From: Phoronis australis
Lineage: Eukaryota; Phoronida; Phoronidae
Assembly (NCBI GenBank): GCA_002633005.1
Contig: NMRA01000107.1
Span: forward strand, 539,169 to 603,168
DNA length: 64,000 bases
Direction: 5' to 3'
The notes beneath the pieces were generated by a model. That model worked only from the letters and a program-made list of their open reading frames with translations. It searched no databases and was not told where the DNA came from. Within the stretch, counting starts at the first letter, position 1; every line of letters begins with the position of its first letter. This document shows, piece by piece, positions 12,673 through 26,700 of this stretch. The translations under genes and the position numbers were made by a program.

Positions 12673-14870
12673 TATCGCAAGCTCCGCTCCCTTGCAAAAA
12701 GTCAACAAACAAATATTAAGTTGTGCTTGGTAACTTGTTTGGGTAACATGGTGGTTTGGAAAGGAAGGTGTGTCATGAATCCTGCATTCTGATTGGTCAG
12801 TTAAGCCGTCATTGGCGATAGATCAATTGTACACGTGACTCATTGTTGTAAAGATAAACAACTAACACAGGGCTTTGTGAATGTGAGACTTTCAGATAGT
12901 ATCAACAAAGCTTTTTTGTGATAATGCTGATAATGATTCCCTTGGTACAGCCAGTTTTGTAGGGCTTGGCCGTGACATGACTGTATTTCAAAACAAATTT
13001 ACACTTCGCTCGGACGGAAGTGCAAAAAATTTTTCTTTTTGCCACAGAACTTAATCAAAAATGTTGTCACGATTAGAGGCAGAAATTTTGACTAGTTATT
13101 TGAAGCATGCATTGCTACAATCCATAGTTTCACTTGGCTACATGCTACACCACCTACAAAAAATTGCCAGGACGAAATGCCGCTGAACAGAAATTCGCAC
13201 GAACACTGCATTGAAAAATCAACACCAATTTAACTACGATTATTTCTGATATTAAAAGACGTTACATTGGCTGCAATTTAAGAGGATGAAGAAATATTAG
13301 TTTGAAGATTTTGACATTTTGTAAGTCATGACATTTGTATTCTAACAAAAACTGGTGAAGTTAGATGATTCCCAGGATTACAGCATTCAGCCAATATAAC
13401 ATTAGTCCAGTGAGCGGTAGGCATCATGTGACATGTTATGGCGTCTGGTTCTTGACTGACTAGGAACCTTTTGCGTGAAAGCGTATACGCCACCGTGACG
13501 GCACACCCTTATGTAGCCTGTACTCTGTAAGATTGTCTGCAAATTATGCCTAAACCTACCTAAACTAACAGAGTTAAATTACTACAAGTACCTTGCAAGT
13601 GTAGACAGGCACATTTGAAGGCAGTCAGTTGGTGTCTTTAAATCCGTCTAAGTCCCAACTCTTCACAAACACTACTGCAATCAATATTTTTTCCGAATAG
13701 TCCTTCATTCTAATACCAAAATCGGGAACCGAGGCATTTCTCTTGACGTGGAGAACTTTTCCCAATTGGGAGAATGAACTTAAGAAAGCGTTTGGGGTAA
13801 AAAGTATTCAAGCAGGGAAATACAAGTTTGACACCGTTGAATTGAGTGCGAAAAATTACTAGGATTGACTGCGGCAATTAAAAATTTACGAGACTGATCT
13901 CCTCTATTCAGCTCTTGCTGAAGGCCATAACCTGACAGTACGTAAATAAGTAACTATTGTAGATAATAAAAATATTCTACTATCAAACAAAGTAACACCC
14001 AACCTCTGAGAACTTAGTAAAATGTTCTTTTAACAAAAATTCACCATTGACCAAATCAATCTTTCTTGGAAAAACAAAAATTGATTTTTTAGTTTTTTAG
14101 TTTTTGAAAGGACTCTTTCCTGGTCGGAAGATTTATCCAGCTTCAAGCCTGATATCGTGAAATTCTCCTGATTTGAGAACCTGCTTCTGCTGCTCATACA
14201 CTAGCCACTACCCTGATGAACTGTCAGAGGCAGAGTTCGCTAGTGTTTGAAACTTCAGTCAGCTGCCATGATCGCACTTCTCATGCCTGGACAAAATCGC
14301 ATCATTGACAAAATGAAGTGACGTAATGGAAATAAATCTTGATTACCAAAGCATTTGTTCAAGTTGGAAGGAATCAACCTTTAACAACATCAACATGATC
14401 AACGACAACAGCCTGTTGTTAAGCCAGGTGTCTCCCCATTCAGTTCTAACCTGACTTTGAAACTGAAAGTTTAGTCAGAGTGGGGCATAATTTGCCGAAA
14501 AGCATCCAGCGTATGCCGTCCCTATGAGATGACCACCGTCTGCGCTGGCTCGGTTAAGACGGCGGTACTCTAGAGAGTAGAGTGTGACTGTGAGGACAGG
14601 TAGGTCCGACCAAACTTTGGTAGTTTGGATGAACACAACAGGTCGATGAAGACGGATGAAGTCGCCAACAGTGAACAGTACACACTATTTTCCTTCAACA
14701 GTTTAGTGACATTCTAGAACACTAGGTGCGGCTGTCGAAATTCTATGAAACCAAATATTCAAAAACTCATTTTGTGAACTATCAGAATCAGAATAAATAA
14801 AAATTAGCCACTTACCTGTCCCAAGTCTAAAACGCAAACTTCGAACACAAGTGTGACTGCGCACAATCAG
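12673..14870. other. No gene seen
   Basis: These 2.2 kb are AT-rich with stops in all frames at short intervals. I saw no repeat with clear ends and no convincing splice-bounded open frame. Confidence 0.4.
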
Positions 14871-15132
14871 TTGCACATTGATTTACTTCCGGGTCGCGAC
14901 AGCGACACCTTCGCTGGCCTCGTGGTTCACTCTCCAGTGCGCACCTCACTGTTTAGTTACTGGAAGCGCGCAAGACATGTCCGTACCCGGGGCCATGGGC
15001 GGCGCAGCACTGAAAAAGTGGGTAGTTAAAGTGCCCCCAGACCCCTATGGTGCGCCGCCCATGGGCGGGGGAGGTGCAACGGGTGCGAACGAGCCCTCCA
15101 TTTGGAAAAGTGGACAAAAAGGTCCGTCTTAA
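14840..15132 (+). promoter_or_regulatory. GC-rich promoter-like patch with a possible first exon
   Basis: The patch contains CTTCCGGGTCGCGACAG (an ETS-type CTTCCGG near 14885) and is much richer in G, C and CpG than its surroundings. An ATG at 14977 opens a frame of 51 codons to 15132 starting MSVPGAMGGAALKKWVVK. A 13-bp perfect inverted repeat (CATGGGCGGCGCA at 14994-15006, its complement at 15051-15063) lies inside it. A TATA-less promoter with a first exon is plausible, but I found no partner exon. Confidence 0.25.
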
Positions 15133-15234
15133 AGAAACAAAATCATGATTTCCGAGAAAAACGAGACAAAAGTCCACTACAAAGGCAGGAATTCGGCGTC
15201 TGCACAATTCATAGCCCTGAACGAACCCAGTACC

Positions 15235-15770
15235 GTTCCGTTACGGCGTTCTCCCGTTCAGTGACTTTACCAGGCGTTGAGGGTTGTGATCATGTGATAC
15301 CATCTACCACATTTGTTAAGTGCCAAGCACACTCTTTTGTCTAGTATTACAACAGGCACGCCAATTATCTACCAGGCTTATTACAGGCCTCTTTTGAACA
15401 CACTCAACCTCCGGCTGGCCAGAGAGAATTAGTACGGTACGTTCGGAAAGAATAGATAAGCGTAACTTCGGTTGTAGTAGGGCGATTTTGGCGATTCACG
15501 ATCAGCATTTAACGAGGAAATCAGAAATTCTATTGGTTTATGTTCAAATATGCTGTAACTTAACTTTATTTTTAACAGCACAACCCAGTCAGGCTAGACA
15601 CGATTTTGTTGGAGATTAGAGCAATTATCGGATAAAAGAAAGCTGGCCCTCCAACCATAAATGATTAAAATCAGTCGTGTAAGATATTGACGGCTACAGG
15701 GGACATCTTCCCAACTTGTTGTTGGGCTACAGAATCGAACAAGTTGGATCAACGGGAAAACGCCGTCATG
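15235..15770 (+). repeat. Dispersed repeat, copy A of the interior of the element at 49289
   Basis: This segment matches 49430-49948 in the same orientation over more than 500 bp, for example GTTCAGTGACTTTACCAG near the start and AACTTGTTGTCGGGCTA-like sequence near the end. It lacks the long inverted ends seen around the other copy, so it is either a truncated element or one with different ends. Confidence 0.75.
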
Positions 15771-16017
15771 GGCCGTTTTTTTCCTTAGTAAAAGGTTCAC
15801 ATCCTCAAAAAATTTTAGGCTGGATGCCGTGTGTGTGTGGCATGCACGGGAAATGCAAGCAAACGATTCAATTTTGAAGAACAAAACTTCGTTGCGAAAT
15901 ACTACTGGAAACTAAAAACATCAAGGAAGTGCAAAGAGAACCTTTCCAAGTTGATGACTAATGAGTCGGATTTTATTTATTTAAGTACTTAAACTTCTTT
16001 TTCGTCCTACGGTTTGT

Positions 16018-16715
16018 AAACTTCAACCCAGCAATCTAGTTCCTAAGCCAATAAACAATTTATTATCATTTGAATTGTGAGAGTCTTTTAAGACACTTTG
16101 TAGAGCTGTCCAAAATTCATCAATTTCCTTGAGACTTATTTCAGATAGACAAAAATCGTTTAGCGTACTTTTATATTTGGGGTTCTGATGATAGATTGAC
16201 TTTTCCCAATGTCGGCCTGCAACTAAGATCATTGAAACATTGTCATTTCTTTCAAGATTAGCTTCTAATTGTCAAAAAATCATCTACCAATCAGTCCATT
16301 TTCGTAGGTACATAAACATATAAATCAGAAACAGCAATTAAATCCATGAGCAATGCGTTTAGCCTGATTTAATGACTTAATTCTTTTTTGATCCCCTGTT
16401 AGTGAGTTTAAACAACAAATCTTGTACTGACGTCAAAAAGCAATGTATTTAATGTCATTTGAACTGTGAGAAAATTTTTGGGAAGTGTCCAAATTTCATC
16501 AACGTCTTTGAGAGTTATTTTATAGGCAAAAAGTGTCCAAATGCACTTTACTATTTGGGCATCTGATTGTAGAGTTTGTTTCCATATTCAGGCTTCAACT
16601 AAATTCCCTGAGTCTTATCTTCATCATTTCTTTAAAGATTAGCTTCTAATTGCCAAAAATCATCTACTAACCTGTCAGTTTTCGTAGATACATAAACATG
16701 TAAACCAGAAACCAA
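16018..16715. repeat. Diverged tandem duplication of about 330 bp
   Basis: The stretches 16018-16345 and 16412-16715 share a series of phrases in the same order (GATTAGCTTCTAATTG, ATCATCTAC, TTTTCGTAG, ACATAAACAT). On the minus strand the first copy has an open frame of 69 residues containing SLKEIDEFWTALQSVLKD, and the second copy shows a broken version. It may be a decayed coding repeat from a mobile element; I cannot name it. Confidence 0.6.
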
Positions 16716-16719
16716 CGAA

Positions 16720-19300
16720 TTTGTTGATCAGAACGGAATGTTATAAGCAATTTCCGTAGCCATGCTCGCAGATTTTTGGCTGGTAACCAGGGGAAAATGG
16801 GAGACTGGACATTCATAGTAAGGTGTATTTTTGCTCATTTTCGAGGTACCTGTAACGGTTCATTTGAACTAAAAAAGCTGAAATATTTGTTTGTTATTAG
16901 GAGTATTTGAGTACACTCGTTCGACATGTACACGGTCACCCCAGTGGTAGCCTCGACAGCAGTGTTTTCCACATGTGGGAATTCCTTACAAACAACTCAT
17001 AGTAACCATTTTCAAAAGAGATGCTATTCTTGTGATACTATGGGAAACTGTAACATTTTTCTATAACTAACCATCAGAAATAGTCCTTTTGTGTAATTAA
17101 CAAATAGGGGTCTTCACGTTCTTCAAAATTCCACCCTTTCGATGGCGGTCAATCCTATTGTATTTTTTCACATTTTTTGGTTGTTTGGGTCGAATGTCTT
17201 GATACTGCTTTGCTGTGCACGAATGTTTTGTGTTTTTTTGTTTTTTTTTTGATGAATTTGGAATCTCAACTTTCCTCGTGAATACTTGGCAGTGTCGGAT
17301 TTACATGTATAGAAGGACAAAGCGACATTTCCCCCGAACTGCTCCACCGAAAGAGGGTCCCGTCTGAAATGGGACACCTTAATTATGAAAGGCTAAACAC
17401 TATTAAGCTTGGAAAACAGTGACAGTTCATTCCACCGTCGTGTAGTCTCAAGGCGGTACAGGAAGTGACCTTCTTCAACATGATGAAACTCGGTTGCACG
17501 ATTTCACAAAAAAAGAAATTAGACGTAATCGATGCCAACATTGGGCTCTATATCAATGAGCGGACCCTTAAGAATTTGTCAATAAAAACATGAAAAGGGT
17601 AGCCACTTGAATGTCGTTAATGGCTTCCTTCAAGGGTGTGCCCCTCAATATGAAAATATCTATATTTTGAAAAATCAAAAAATGTGCAGATGATGTCTGT
17701 CAGGTCATCAAGTGATATAAAATTCTAGAAAAAAGCCACAGTTGTCTCCGTTATCCCTTTTCGACAAACTACCTAAGTTGATTCTATTTCCGCTTGTTCC
17801 CACGCATTGCAAAAATGTACACAATCTAAGTCAAAAGTGCCACTTCAGTTATACTATTGATATTTTCCGCGCAATCTGAACATGACCACCTGCGTCATAA
17901 AATGCACAGTCGTGTTTAACTTGCCTGCACACCACCTCACGTAAAGCAAACCTTCTCGGGGATCATGGGGCCTTTCACTGATGGTTTACGTGCGCGAGCG
18001 CCCTTTCGAAGTCCGGGTTTGGTCCGCTTCAGTTAACTGCGCACTCACCCAAGCAACATGCTGGGTACGGGCGTGCAAGACGTACGTAATCTCCAAGAAT
18101 CGACTCACTTAGAATTGTGGAAATCGACGACATATCCTGCTTCCGCTCAAAATAATTAGGCGAAGGCACAATTGACGGGAAAAATAATCAAAAAAGGTGA
18201 TTTTAATAACCTTTTTTGATTCCCGGTCAGAAATAGCCGCGTGGCATTGCTATTGATGTTTGATATTACCTGGCCTAGGATCACTCAGACATATTCATTT
18301 CGTAAGCCATCTATATTATTTTACTTAGATTCGGGCTGACTCAGCACTTATGTCGTGGATTTTCACGAAATGTGTGACAGTTCTACGGAGTGAGCGGACT
18401 CGTGGACGAGACGGTCTTGTTTCTTGGAGACTTATACGATATTACAAGAAAAGATACTTAATGCTTTGCTCTCTTAAAAACACACATCTCATTTGTTACC
18501 TGTGGAATTAAACTGACAAGATCTGTGCAAGGTGATGAACCAGTGTAAGTTAAAAGTATGCGGTCTCTGGGGTAGATTAGCAAGAATGCTTGCAAAGGGG
18601 ACCAAACTGTGCCCTTAATTGTTACGAGGCCGGGTCAACCTATTTTGCTATTTTTCCAAATAAGTAAGTCAATGTAGTCAGGAACTTGACCGATATTTGT
18701 AAGGTCAGACACGTTTTTACGAAGTCCACCCCGGGGCCAGTATTTTTACTGCTAGTTAGCCATCTACAAAGAATTTATGCATGGTCTTAAAATTATTTCA
18801 ATTTAAAAGACCTAAAACAATGACAAAATATCACTGTCAACAGGAAGACATTAGTTGCATTCAATAAAGATGAGGATGATGTTGGTGATTGATTCAATTC
18901 CAAAATTCAAAATGTCGATTGTAAACGACCAATCGCTTCAATTGTTGCCATTTTGTTAAGTCACGCTAGTAAAGTCTCAGGCATACTCGAGAAGCTAAAC
19001 ACTCACCTTTCATTCACGGAAGAAACGTGGTCTACAGAGCTACTGCTTCTTTTGGTAACCTTTTCCAAGATGTACTCCCAAGGTGTCCATGGGTCACTTA
19101 ACAGTTCGCAAAACGGATATCCCATTTGTCGTGGACTCTCAAGTTTCAATATATTGTTGTTGGAAGTATTTGGAAAGTATGGAAACTTCAGACTTCTCGT
19201 CCCGATAGCAAGATAAAATAATTATTGTTCAAGTATTCTCATAGCAATTAAATGTTTTAGCATCTATTACCTTTCGTGTAATGGAATATCATAAACTAGA
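16720..19300. other. No gene seen
   Basis: Short open frames only. A hairpin with arms AATCAAAAAAGGT (18186-18198) and its complement (18209-18221) stands out. Nothing else has supportable structure. Confidence 0.4.
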
Positions 19301-19319
19301 CGTTTAAGTAGCGTTTAGG

Positions 19320-19338
19320 CGCTATATAAATAACCAAT
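19320..19338 (+). repeat. Second copy of the TATA region of the peptide gene
   Basis: The 19 bases CGCTATATAAATAACCAAT are identical to 20700-20718, which lie about 60-80 bp before the peptide gene's start codon. No signal-peptide exon follows this copy within 150 bp. Confidence 0.7.
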
Positions 19339-20699
19339 TTCACAAATCTGCCATTTGTTAATTCACTGTTAAAGTGGTTTACAGATATCATGATGATACT
19401 GTCAAAACTCTGAAAGAGTTAGTACTGACCAGTTAAATCGGTCACGTTTCTTAATCAAACATATTTTCCATTTTTCTATTTATGAACTGTCATTAGTGAA
19501 TAATTACGGTAAGATTGATCACGAGATAAACGCTCATTTTTAAGATTTGTAACTCATCAATCAATAGATTATTTAGTCGAATAATTAACCCAGTAAAAGC
19601 CATTGTCAGGTTGGCCGAAAAATTATTCCTATGGAACGCCGTCCCCATCATCTTAGTGCGTTTCAATTGTTCGCGTTGTGACGCAATTCTCCTGCTCCCA
19701 TTAATGCTCAGTTGACCAATGGCAGGCTGTGATTTGGTCCATTTCAATGACGTGTTTGTGATACGACTATGCACTCCCGCCCACTTGCCAATGGCCGACG
19801 AGCGACAAGTTTACACTTGCACTGGTTCGAAATGCTGATTTCCAATCTTGGCGGAAGTTTAAGTCAGACTGAAATGATGCGGCAAGAAAGAACTCAAGAA
19901 CTTTATAGACAATTTCGCGGATGCCAGAAGTTATTTAGTGGGTTTTATAGTATGCTATTAAAATGTCACCTGGACATGTACATTATTAGTGAACATTTTA
20001 ATTTTTTTTTCTTATTTAAGTTACCGGCTCCTCAGTCTGGAATTCTGCTTTCAGTAAGTGTTTCACCTGCAAAATGAAAACTGTACGTGTACCATTCCGC
20101 TTTTAGTAAATACATTTCAGGCATTTTGATAGTGTTACACCAGTTACCCTGGAGGTCTGTATTGTTAGCATGTCTGCCTTTGTTATCTGCGTTTAGAACT
20201 TCTGAGGGCGCTGTATTACGGCTCGCACCCAGGTACTTCATAAGTTAGTATTTTCTCTTGTCAACGTGGCAGTCTAGCTGTAAATAGTCTCTGAATTTCT
20301 AAAAGTTCTAGCTGACCCTGTCGATTCCTCTCAAGCTACACCACATAATTTTACCATCACATTTATATCAACAGCGTATGCACGGCAAGTGATGTGTTCT
20401 TCGAGTGCTCGGCGACACCAAACGGACGAAATCACTGTTGGTGATTGCACGGCTTTGGTACCACGCGGCGTGTCCCAGAAATTCATTCTCTTGCTGACAG
20501 AGACGTGATTTGCAACCTAAGGCCAGGATTTAATTGGTTCATTTAATTCCGTACACCCATTCCTCATTGGTTCATCTACAAGTATCGACACGCATTGCTT
20601 TATAACACGAACAATTGACGCTAACCAAGTGACATGAACGGCGTTCCATACATACCCTCATTCACGTGTGGCCTGGAGTTCGAGTTTGAACGTTTTAAA

Positions 20700-20718
20700 C
20701 GCTATATAAATAACCAAT
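20700..20718 (+). promoter_or_regulatory. TATA box of the cysteine-rich peptide gene
   Basis: TATATAAA lies about 75 bp before the start codon at 20781, a normal distance for a short 5' leader of roughly 45 bp. The same 19 bp occurs at 19320-19338. Confidence 0.65.
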
Positions 20719-20780
20719 GACATTGTGGATTTGAGTAAAGTCTTAGGAGACACCAACAACTTCCAGGTACTTGACTGAAA

Positions 20781-23700
20781 ATGGAGTTAAGGTTGCCAAT
20801 CATTGTTTTTGCTGCACTGCTCTGTATAGCTGCTGCTGGCGGTGAGTAATTTTGTCTTGTAGACACAGATCTTCTACAAGCTCCAAATCTGCTAAATCTG
20901 TTAAATTTAAGTAGATGTTCAGTAAACACGTCTACAAGCTCGTAAACTGCTGACCAGGAGGTAAATTTGTGAGTTAAACACGTCTTTCACGACTTGTAAA
21001 CTTGCCTGCCTCTAGGCTGGAAAAAATATCAGACTCACAATTCCAGCTTAAATTCACGACATTTAGACTTTAAGATTTCTTCTAGTGTTCAAGCCATGTC
21101 GACTGACTGCGACAGTTTGTAAATAAGCAGAGTGTAGGCCTATTACTGAGATATTGGGTATCGGCAAATATATAAACGAATGTGTGTGTGTGTGTGTGTG
21201 TGGACATTTGAGAATACGTTTTTTACAATTCTCTCAAAGCAAAGTAACAACTAAAAAGTGATTATTGGTCTTGCTAGTAACTGACAGTTCGTTATCACTG
21301 GAAACCATTGCTCTGCGAATGAACTGACAAACCGTGACGAGTCAACTTGTGGAGCTTCGTATCAAGCAATAACGACCTGCAAATACTTTTCAAGAGCGCA
21401 AATCAGATCTGCCGTTTTGAATAATGACATTTTTTGACAACTTTCATAACCGTGAGTGGTCTACAGCGGAAGTTGGTTTTTGTGATGGGATGTGGTATGA
21501 TAGACGCTTCAAACCTTTGGCATGCATACGCACGCGCTAAAGCTTTTCAAGCGCTGGTGAGGCATTTGTCCCCTGTACAAGTGAAACTTGCTCTGATACG
21601 CCGTAACATAGTAACATAGTTACATTTCACGTTGGTAGACCTCTCCTAAAATGTAACAAGTTGTTACAATTTACGTCGAAAGCACTTGTGAGAAATGTAC
21701 CATTGTTACATTTTACGAAAGCGATGTCATATTCCAAAAAGTGAATGACAAAATCACGAACAAGTGACACGGCCGGGGGTATTCAAGTATTTCTGGACGA
21801 GAGGTGCCGCCCGAAAATTTTGGATACCTACCCATTTAGAGAGAGTGCTCGGACAAAAAAGCGACCCATTTAGAGAGTAATTTTTTTTGTAAAAAATCAC
21901 AAAAATTCCAAAAAGGCACCCTTTTAGATTGTCGAAAATGACACCCTTTTGTGCAACATTTTTCGTACACCTCTTCTGTAGGAATACCATGCGGGCTGAC
22001 ACGGAATGAATTTGGTTAACCATTACTATTATTGTTATTATTATTGTTCTTTTTACATATATTCATTTGAACAAAATATTTCACAGTTCAAAATTATAAC
22101 ACACATGCACGCACACATACATACATACATCACAAACACACCCGGGATCAGAATGTTGTCAAAGACAATAGTAGCTGCAAACACGGAACACTAGAGTTTA
22201 ATTATTATTACTATTACTATTGCAATTATTGTTTTATTATTATTATTATTATTATTATTATCATTGAATTTATTTTACGAGGTCACAGTGTAAAATACGC
22301 AATGCATGTTTAGGAAAGGGCTAATACACCATGGTCTTCAAAGATTTTAAAATCATCTCACTTATGGTTCAAGGTTTTCAAGGGGCATCCCATAATGGAC
22401 AGCGGGTGCAGATTCAAAATAATTTCAAAGAAAGTCCTAGGTTCAACCTTAACGATATTTTGAGAAACGCCTTGACAGCTGTGGATGCAGACTAGGCCTA
22501 CTTTTTGTAAACGAGGAGGTTGAGATTTAAAATTGTGTGCGCTTACTTCAAAAATTTATTACATCTGAACTATCGGCAAGCTCGGTGTTGTTTGGGATAT
22601 GACTATATACTTGTGTAGTTTGCCACGAAGAACTGAATTCAGCCTGTAATCTTTTGCGACTTACATCTAAACGTGAGGATACACACCGTGTTACCATTTT
22701 TTGTCTCTCTTTGAAAGCATTCCTTTCCAAGGAACTGGGGCTCGTTCAACGATGGTGTGTAAGTTCAAAAATTGCGATAAGTTGAACTCTGGAGACAGAC
22801 ATTTTTCGAGAACTGGAGACTAATCGGATATGATTGCAGTCACCGGGTCATTAGAATAGCGGATAACGGACATACAAAACACGTAACAATTTGATACGTG
22901 GAACAGGCCCCTATTTTCCTAGAAGAACACTGGGATTTGAAGTAGGTTTCGTTGAAAGTGGGTTGTATGGAATAAAAACGGCCAGCGTCGAAGTCAGTAG
23001 TATGCTGTTTTGTGTGAAGTAGCAAAAGAGTAAATATACCAAATTCCCTTATCTGTCCACAACTACGTGTGTGGTTGACTGCAACCTGCAACACAATGGC
23101 TGTTCGTTGGTAGTACAATGTCCAATCTCTGTCATTATGTATATGTTTCGGACTAACAAATACTGGCAAAATAACAAACAGGTTTGATTTTATCGGAACA
23201 GTGATATTTCTTTCATCTTTTAAAAGATGTTTAAATCTTGGGACTACGCCACCACGTTTATAAAATATTGGCTCGCACTTCTTAAACCCAATGTTTTGTT
23301 GTTGCATTGGAAAGTCTGTCAACCTGCCTGCAGATAAATGTGTTATTATATTTCCTTGAGCCATATTGTCTAAATTATGAAGTTGTCATTCGCCGGCCAA
23401 GTACCACTCTGTAGCTGATTCGTTGCGCGCTTTTAGTCCAGTGACCGATGTTTTGATATTCTGTTGCGCACGCGCTGTTTCGTTTTGGGAAAGACATAAC
23501 AGAACTTCTCACGAAAGAGGCGCAACATTGCTTTGAAGTGACGAGGGGGTTTGTTTGATATCTCAAAGGCAGGCTGAAGTTTGCAAGAATTCGTCAGTAA
23601 CACCACTTGTTGAGCGGAGCCAACACGTACGTCCAATAATAAGTGATGCTTCGTTTCTAAGGTGTTCTCATAAAAAGACGAAAATCTCACTGTGACAGTC

Positions 23701-26700
23701 GAGCGTTAAATTCTCAGTAGTCAACTAAAGGGTGAATGTTTTAGATGGTCTGTTAATTTTATATTTTGCCTCAACACAGTTAGTGTTTGAATGCAAGTGG
23801 TCGACAGACAGTTCCCATTACTGCTAACATGGAACAAATGCCAAATCATCCATCATATACAACTGTACGAAGCTCATAATTATTGATAATATTCAGCGCT
23901 GCCATAGACAGCTTTGTTTTATTACTTATGTTTTCAAAATATTTTGAGGTACAGAATGAAGCTCTTCGATTTAGAAAAACAGAAAAAGTCTCCAAAAAAG
24001 CGAAGACGCAGCACAGGATACATTCACTTACTTACGCGTGAGCAATACGACACAATCACGCAGTTAGCGTCAGGGACGTTTAAGGTGCCTGCAAAGCAGC
24101 GTACAACCGAGCAGAACACTGCAAAAGTACGGTTTTACAGAAATAAAGACTACTTCTCAGTAAAAGACGATAATTGTATTATAAAATGAAAGAAGTCAAT
24201 GCAAAGATAGAGTCTCACAAATTGTAAATACACAGTTCCACCAAAACTTTGGCAGCGGAGCAAGAGCTATTTCTCATCAATCGAAGGACGCGTATGCAAA
24301 TATTTCTGAATACACTATCAGAAACTGTTTGTCCAAGTCAAAGCGATACCAAAAAGCTTAAAGTTTAATAATCGCGCTTCCCCTACACCAGTAACTGCTA
24401 AGGCAAGGAACGAGAGATGGCAAATGGACTTAATTAACGTGAGTAACGTTCGCGTAAATTACGAGGGTAAAGTTTATCAGTGGATTTTGTCTGTTGTTGA
24501 GGTTTTTTTCACGATTCCTGATACTCCGACCACTGGTTGATGAAAGCAGTTCTGTTGTAAAAAAAGAGCTCCGAACAATCATTGCAGACCATGGATCATC
24601 AAAACTCATCCATTGTGATAATGGAACCGAGTTCAAGGGGGTTGTAGACACATTTTTGAAAAAAAGAAAAATAAGTGTCATCCGAAGCAGAGCGTACAAC
24701 CCACAGTCACAAGGAAAGTGCGAGGTCAGCCACGTTGGAGTGCGGCGAAAATTTCAATATAAGATGAGTAAAAAACCGGGGTTTAACTGGGCCAAAAGTT
24801 TGCACCAAATACAAGAAGCGGCAGCATTCCAAAAGACGTACTTGGATTCCAGAAACCAATCGACGTTTTCCATACCGCAGAATCTGACTGCTCTGTGCTG
24901 AGAAAAGCCCGTGTTGCGTCGGCGAAGCTCAGTTAATGATACAACGTCACGCGAAGGGAATTCAGAACCCAGTCTACCAAGTTGGAGAAAAGTCCTCATT
25001 AGATTCCCTCGAACATGTCACAGGAATCGGATACCGACAAGAAAATTCGTGTTGGAGGGCAAAGTTGAACAAAGAGATCTCGTAAAAGAAAAATATTACG
25101 TGCGGTTCTCAGGACCTGGTAAACGTTGCAATGCTGTCGAATGGTTTTCTGTAGTAATGAATGTCACGAGTACGACTTCTATGAGCAAAGTCTTCGGCAA
25201 AAGAGGTCTCAAGATGTGCGTCATGAAATTCTTATGAAGCAGAAGCACAGGCAGAAGTATTTCGTGGTGAAGAAACACCAGGACCGAGTCAGTGACTTCC
25301 TCCAGGCTCATCATGGCGTCCGAGTGTCGCTAGACCCCTGTGAAGCTGCAGGACTTCGCTATGAAGACGCACATGTACACGACGGAATCCCTTCGAGCAT
25401 ACAAAAGTGGATAAAAACACGTCATTGTTGACGGTTATCTAGCGAGTCTGCATTAAGTTAAAGTAGCCAAACTTCCACTCTCGTGTTTGATCATTGTACA
25501 GAAATCAAGATTTCCATTGACCTGCAGTAACAACGAAATCGCGTCAAGTTCTGCAACCCAAGAACATGAATCCCTAAAAAGCGTAAAAGTGGCAAAAATC
25601 TGCACATTAGATTGCAGTACTTAATTGAGCAGTGCGAAAAGAGAAAATCGGGCCTGCATATATATTTGCTAAAGTTCGAAGAAGACTCTGCGATACTGAA
25701 ATTAAATAAAACCAACCCTGAATGCAATAGGTCATCTTTACACTCACGCGTCCGTAAGAAATAAGCCAGGCTGTGGAAACCATCCACAAACAAGCATTGA
25801 GAATTTCCTGATAATTTTATCTAAGCCCCGTATACATTTGTACTACGTGTACTCAGTTACAACCTTTTTGCCTTATTTTGCGAACTGAACGAACCTAACT
25901 GCAAGCTGCTTGAACTGTAGTTTGTGTTCTGAATCGTGAACCAAATTACTGAAAAGTGAAAATGTGACCGATTTTTAAATCTTAGTCAAGAGATCATCCA
26001 AAGCAACAGGTGCTTTAACATATCACTTTTGATTATGAAGACTAGTTTCATCATGGTGCCTCAGCACATGATAATTGGAGCTTGTAGATCACAACAAGAA
26101 ATATTTTTACGCTGCCTGTGATACTTGAACCATGGACTTTTAAAAGGCCTCAATTTTTATGATGTGGCAGCAGAAATGTTGGTAAATTGAACTTCTGTAA
26201 AGTTTGAATTTGCGTTCTTAACATAAACCCCATTTTTAATGTTTTCCGATTGTGTATACCGATTCAACACATTTGCTTTATGACGTTTGAGTGTCAACAA
26301 GACAATAAGAACGCTTTAACAGTTATCTTGTTATCTGATCCTGGGAGCTCTTTCGTCTGTAGTTGAAACTGTACAGGTTACATTTTTTACTATACAGCGG
26401 CGAATCTACGGGGGTTCAGGGAGTTTAACTCCCCGGGACAGGATCAAAATATAAATTAAGAAAACGGCGCCAGGAAAACAAAATCCGTAACAAAAACCCC
26501 CTCCACACTTCCCCCTACACGGGGCTGCACACCTCGGATTCGCGGTAATCCTAATCCCCCCTTTACTGAGAACGTAGATCTGCCACTGCTATACCAATAA
26601 ACTATTCATGTTAAAAAACAGTGGAAACCACATAGGGACACATCTATCAATTTGAGCTGGCACATTTGACAGAATTCCATTTAAGCAATCCGAGAAAGGA

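Noticed and set aside
24411-24901. Endogenous retrovirus or LTR retrotransposon
   Set aside because: The integrase core alone could come from one, but I saw no reverse transcriptase, protease, gag-like frame or LTRs, while short inverted ends enclose the region.
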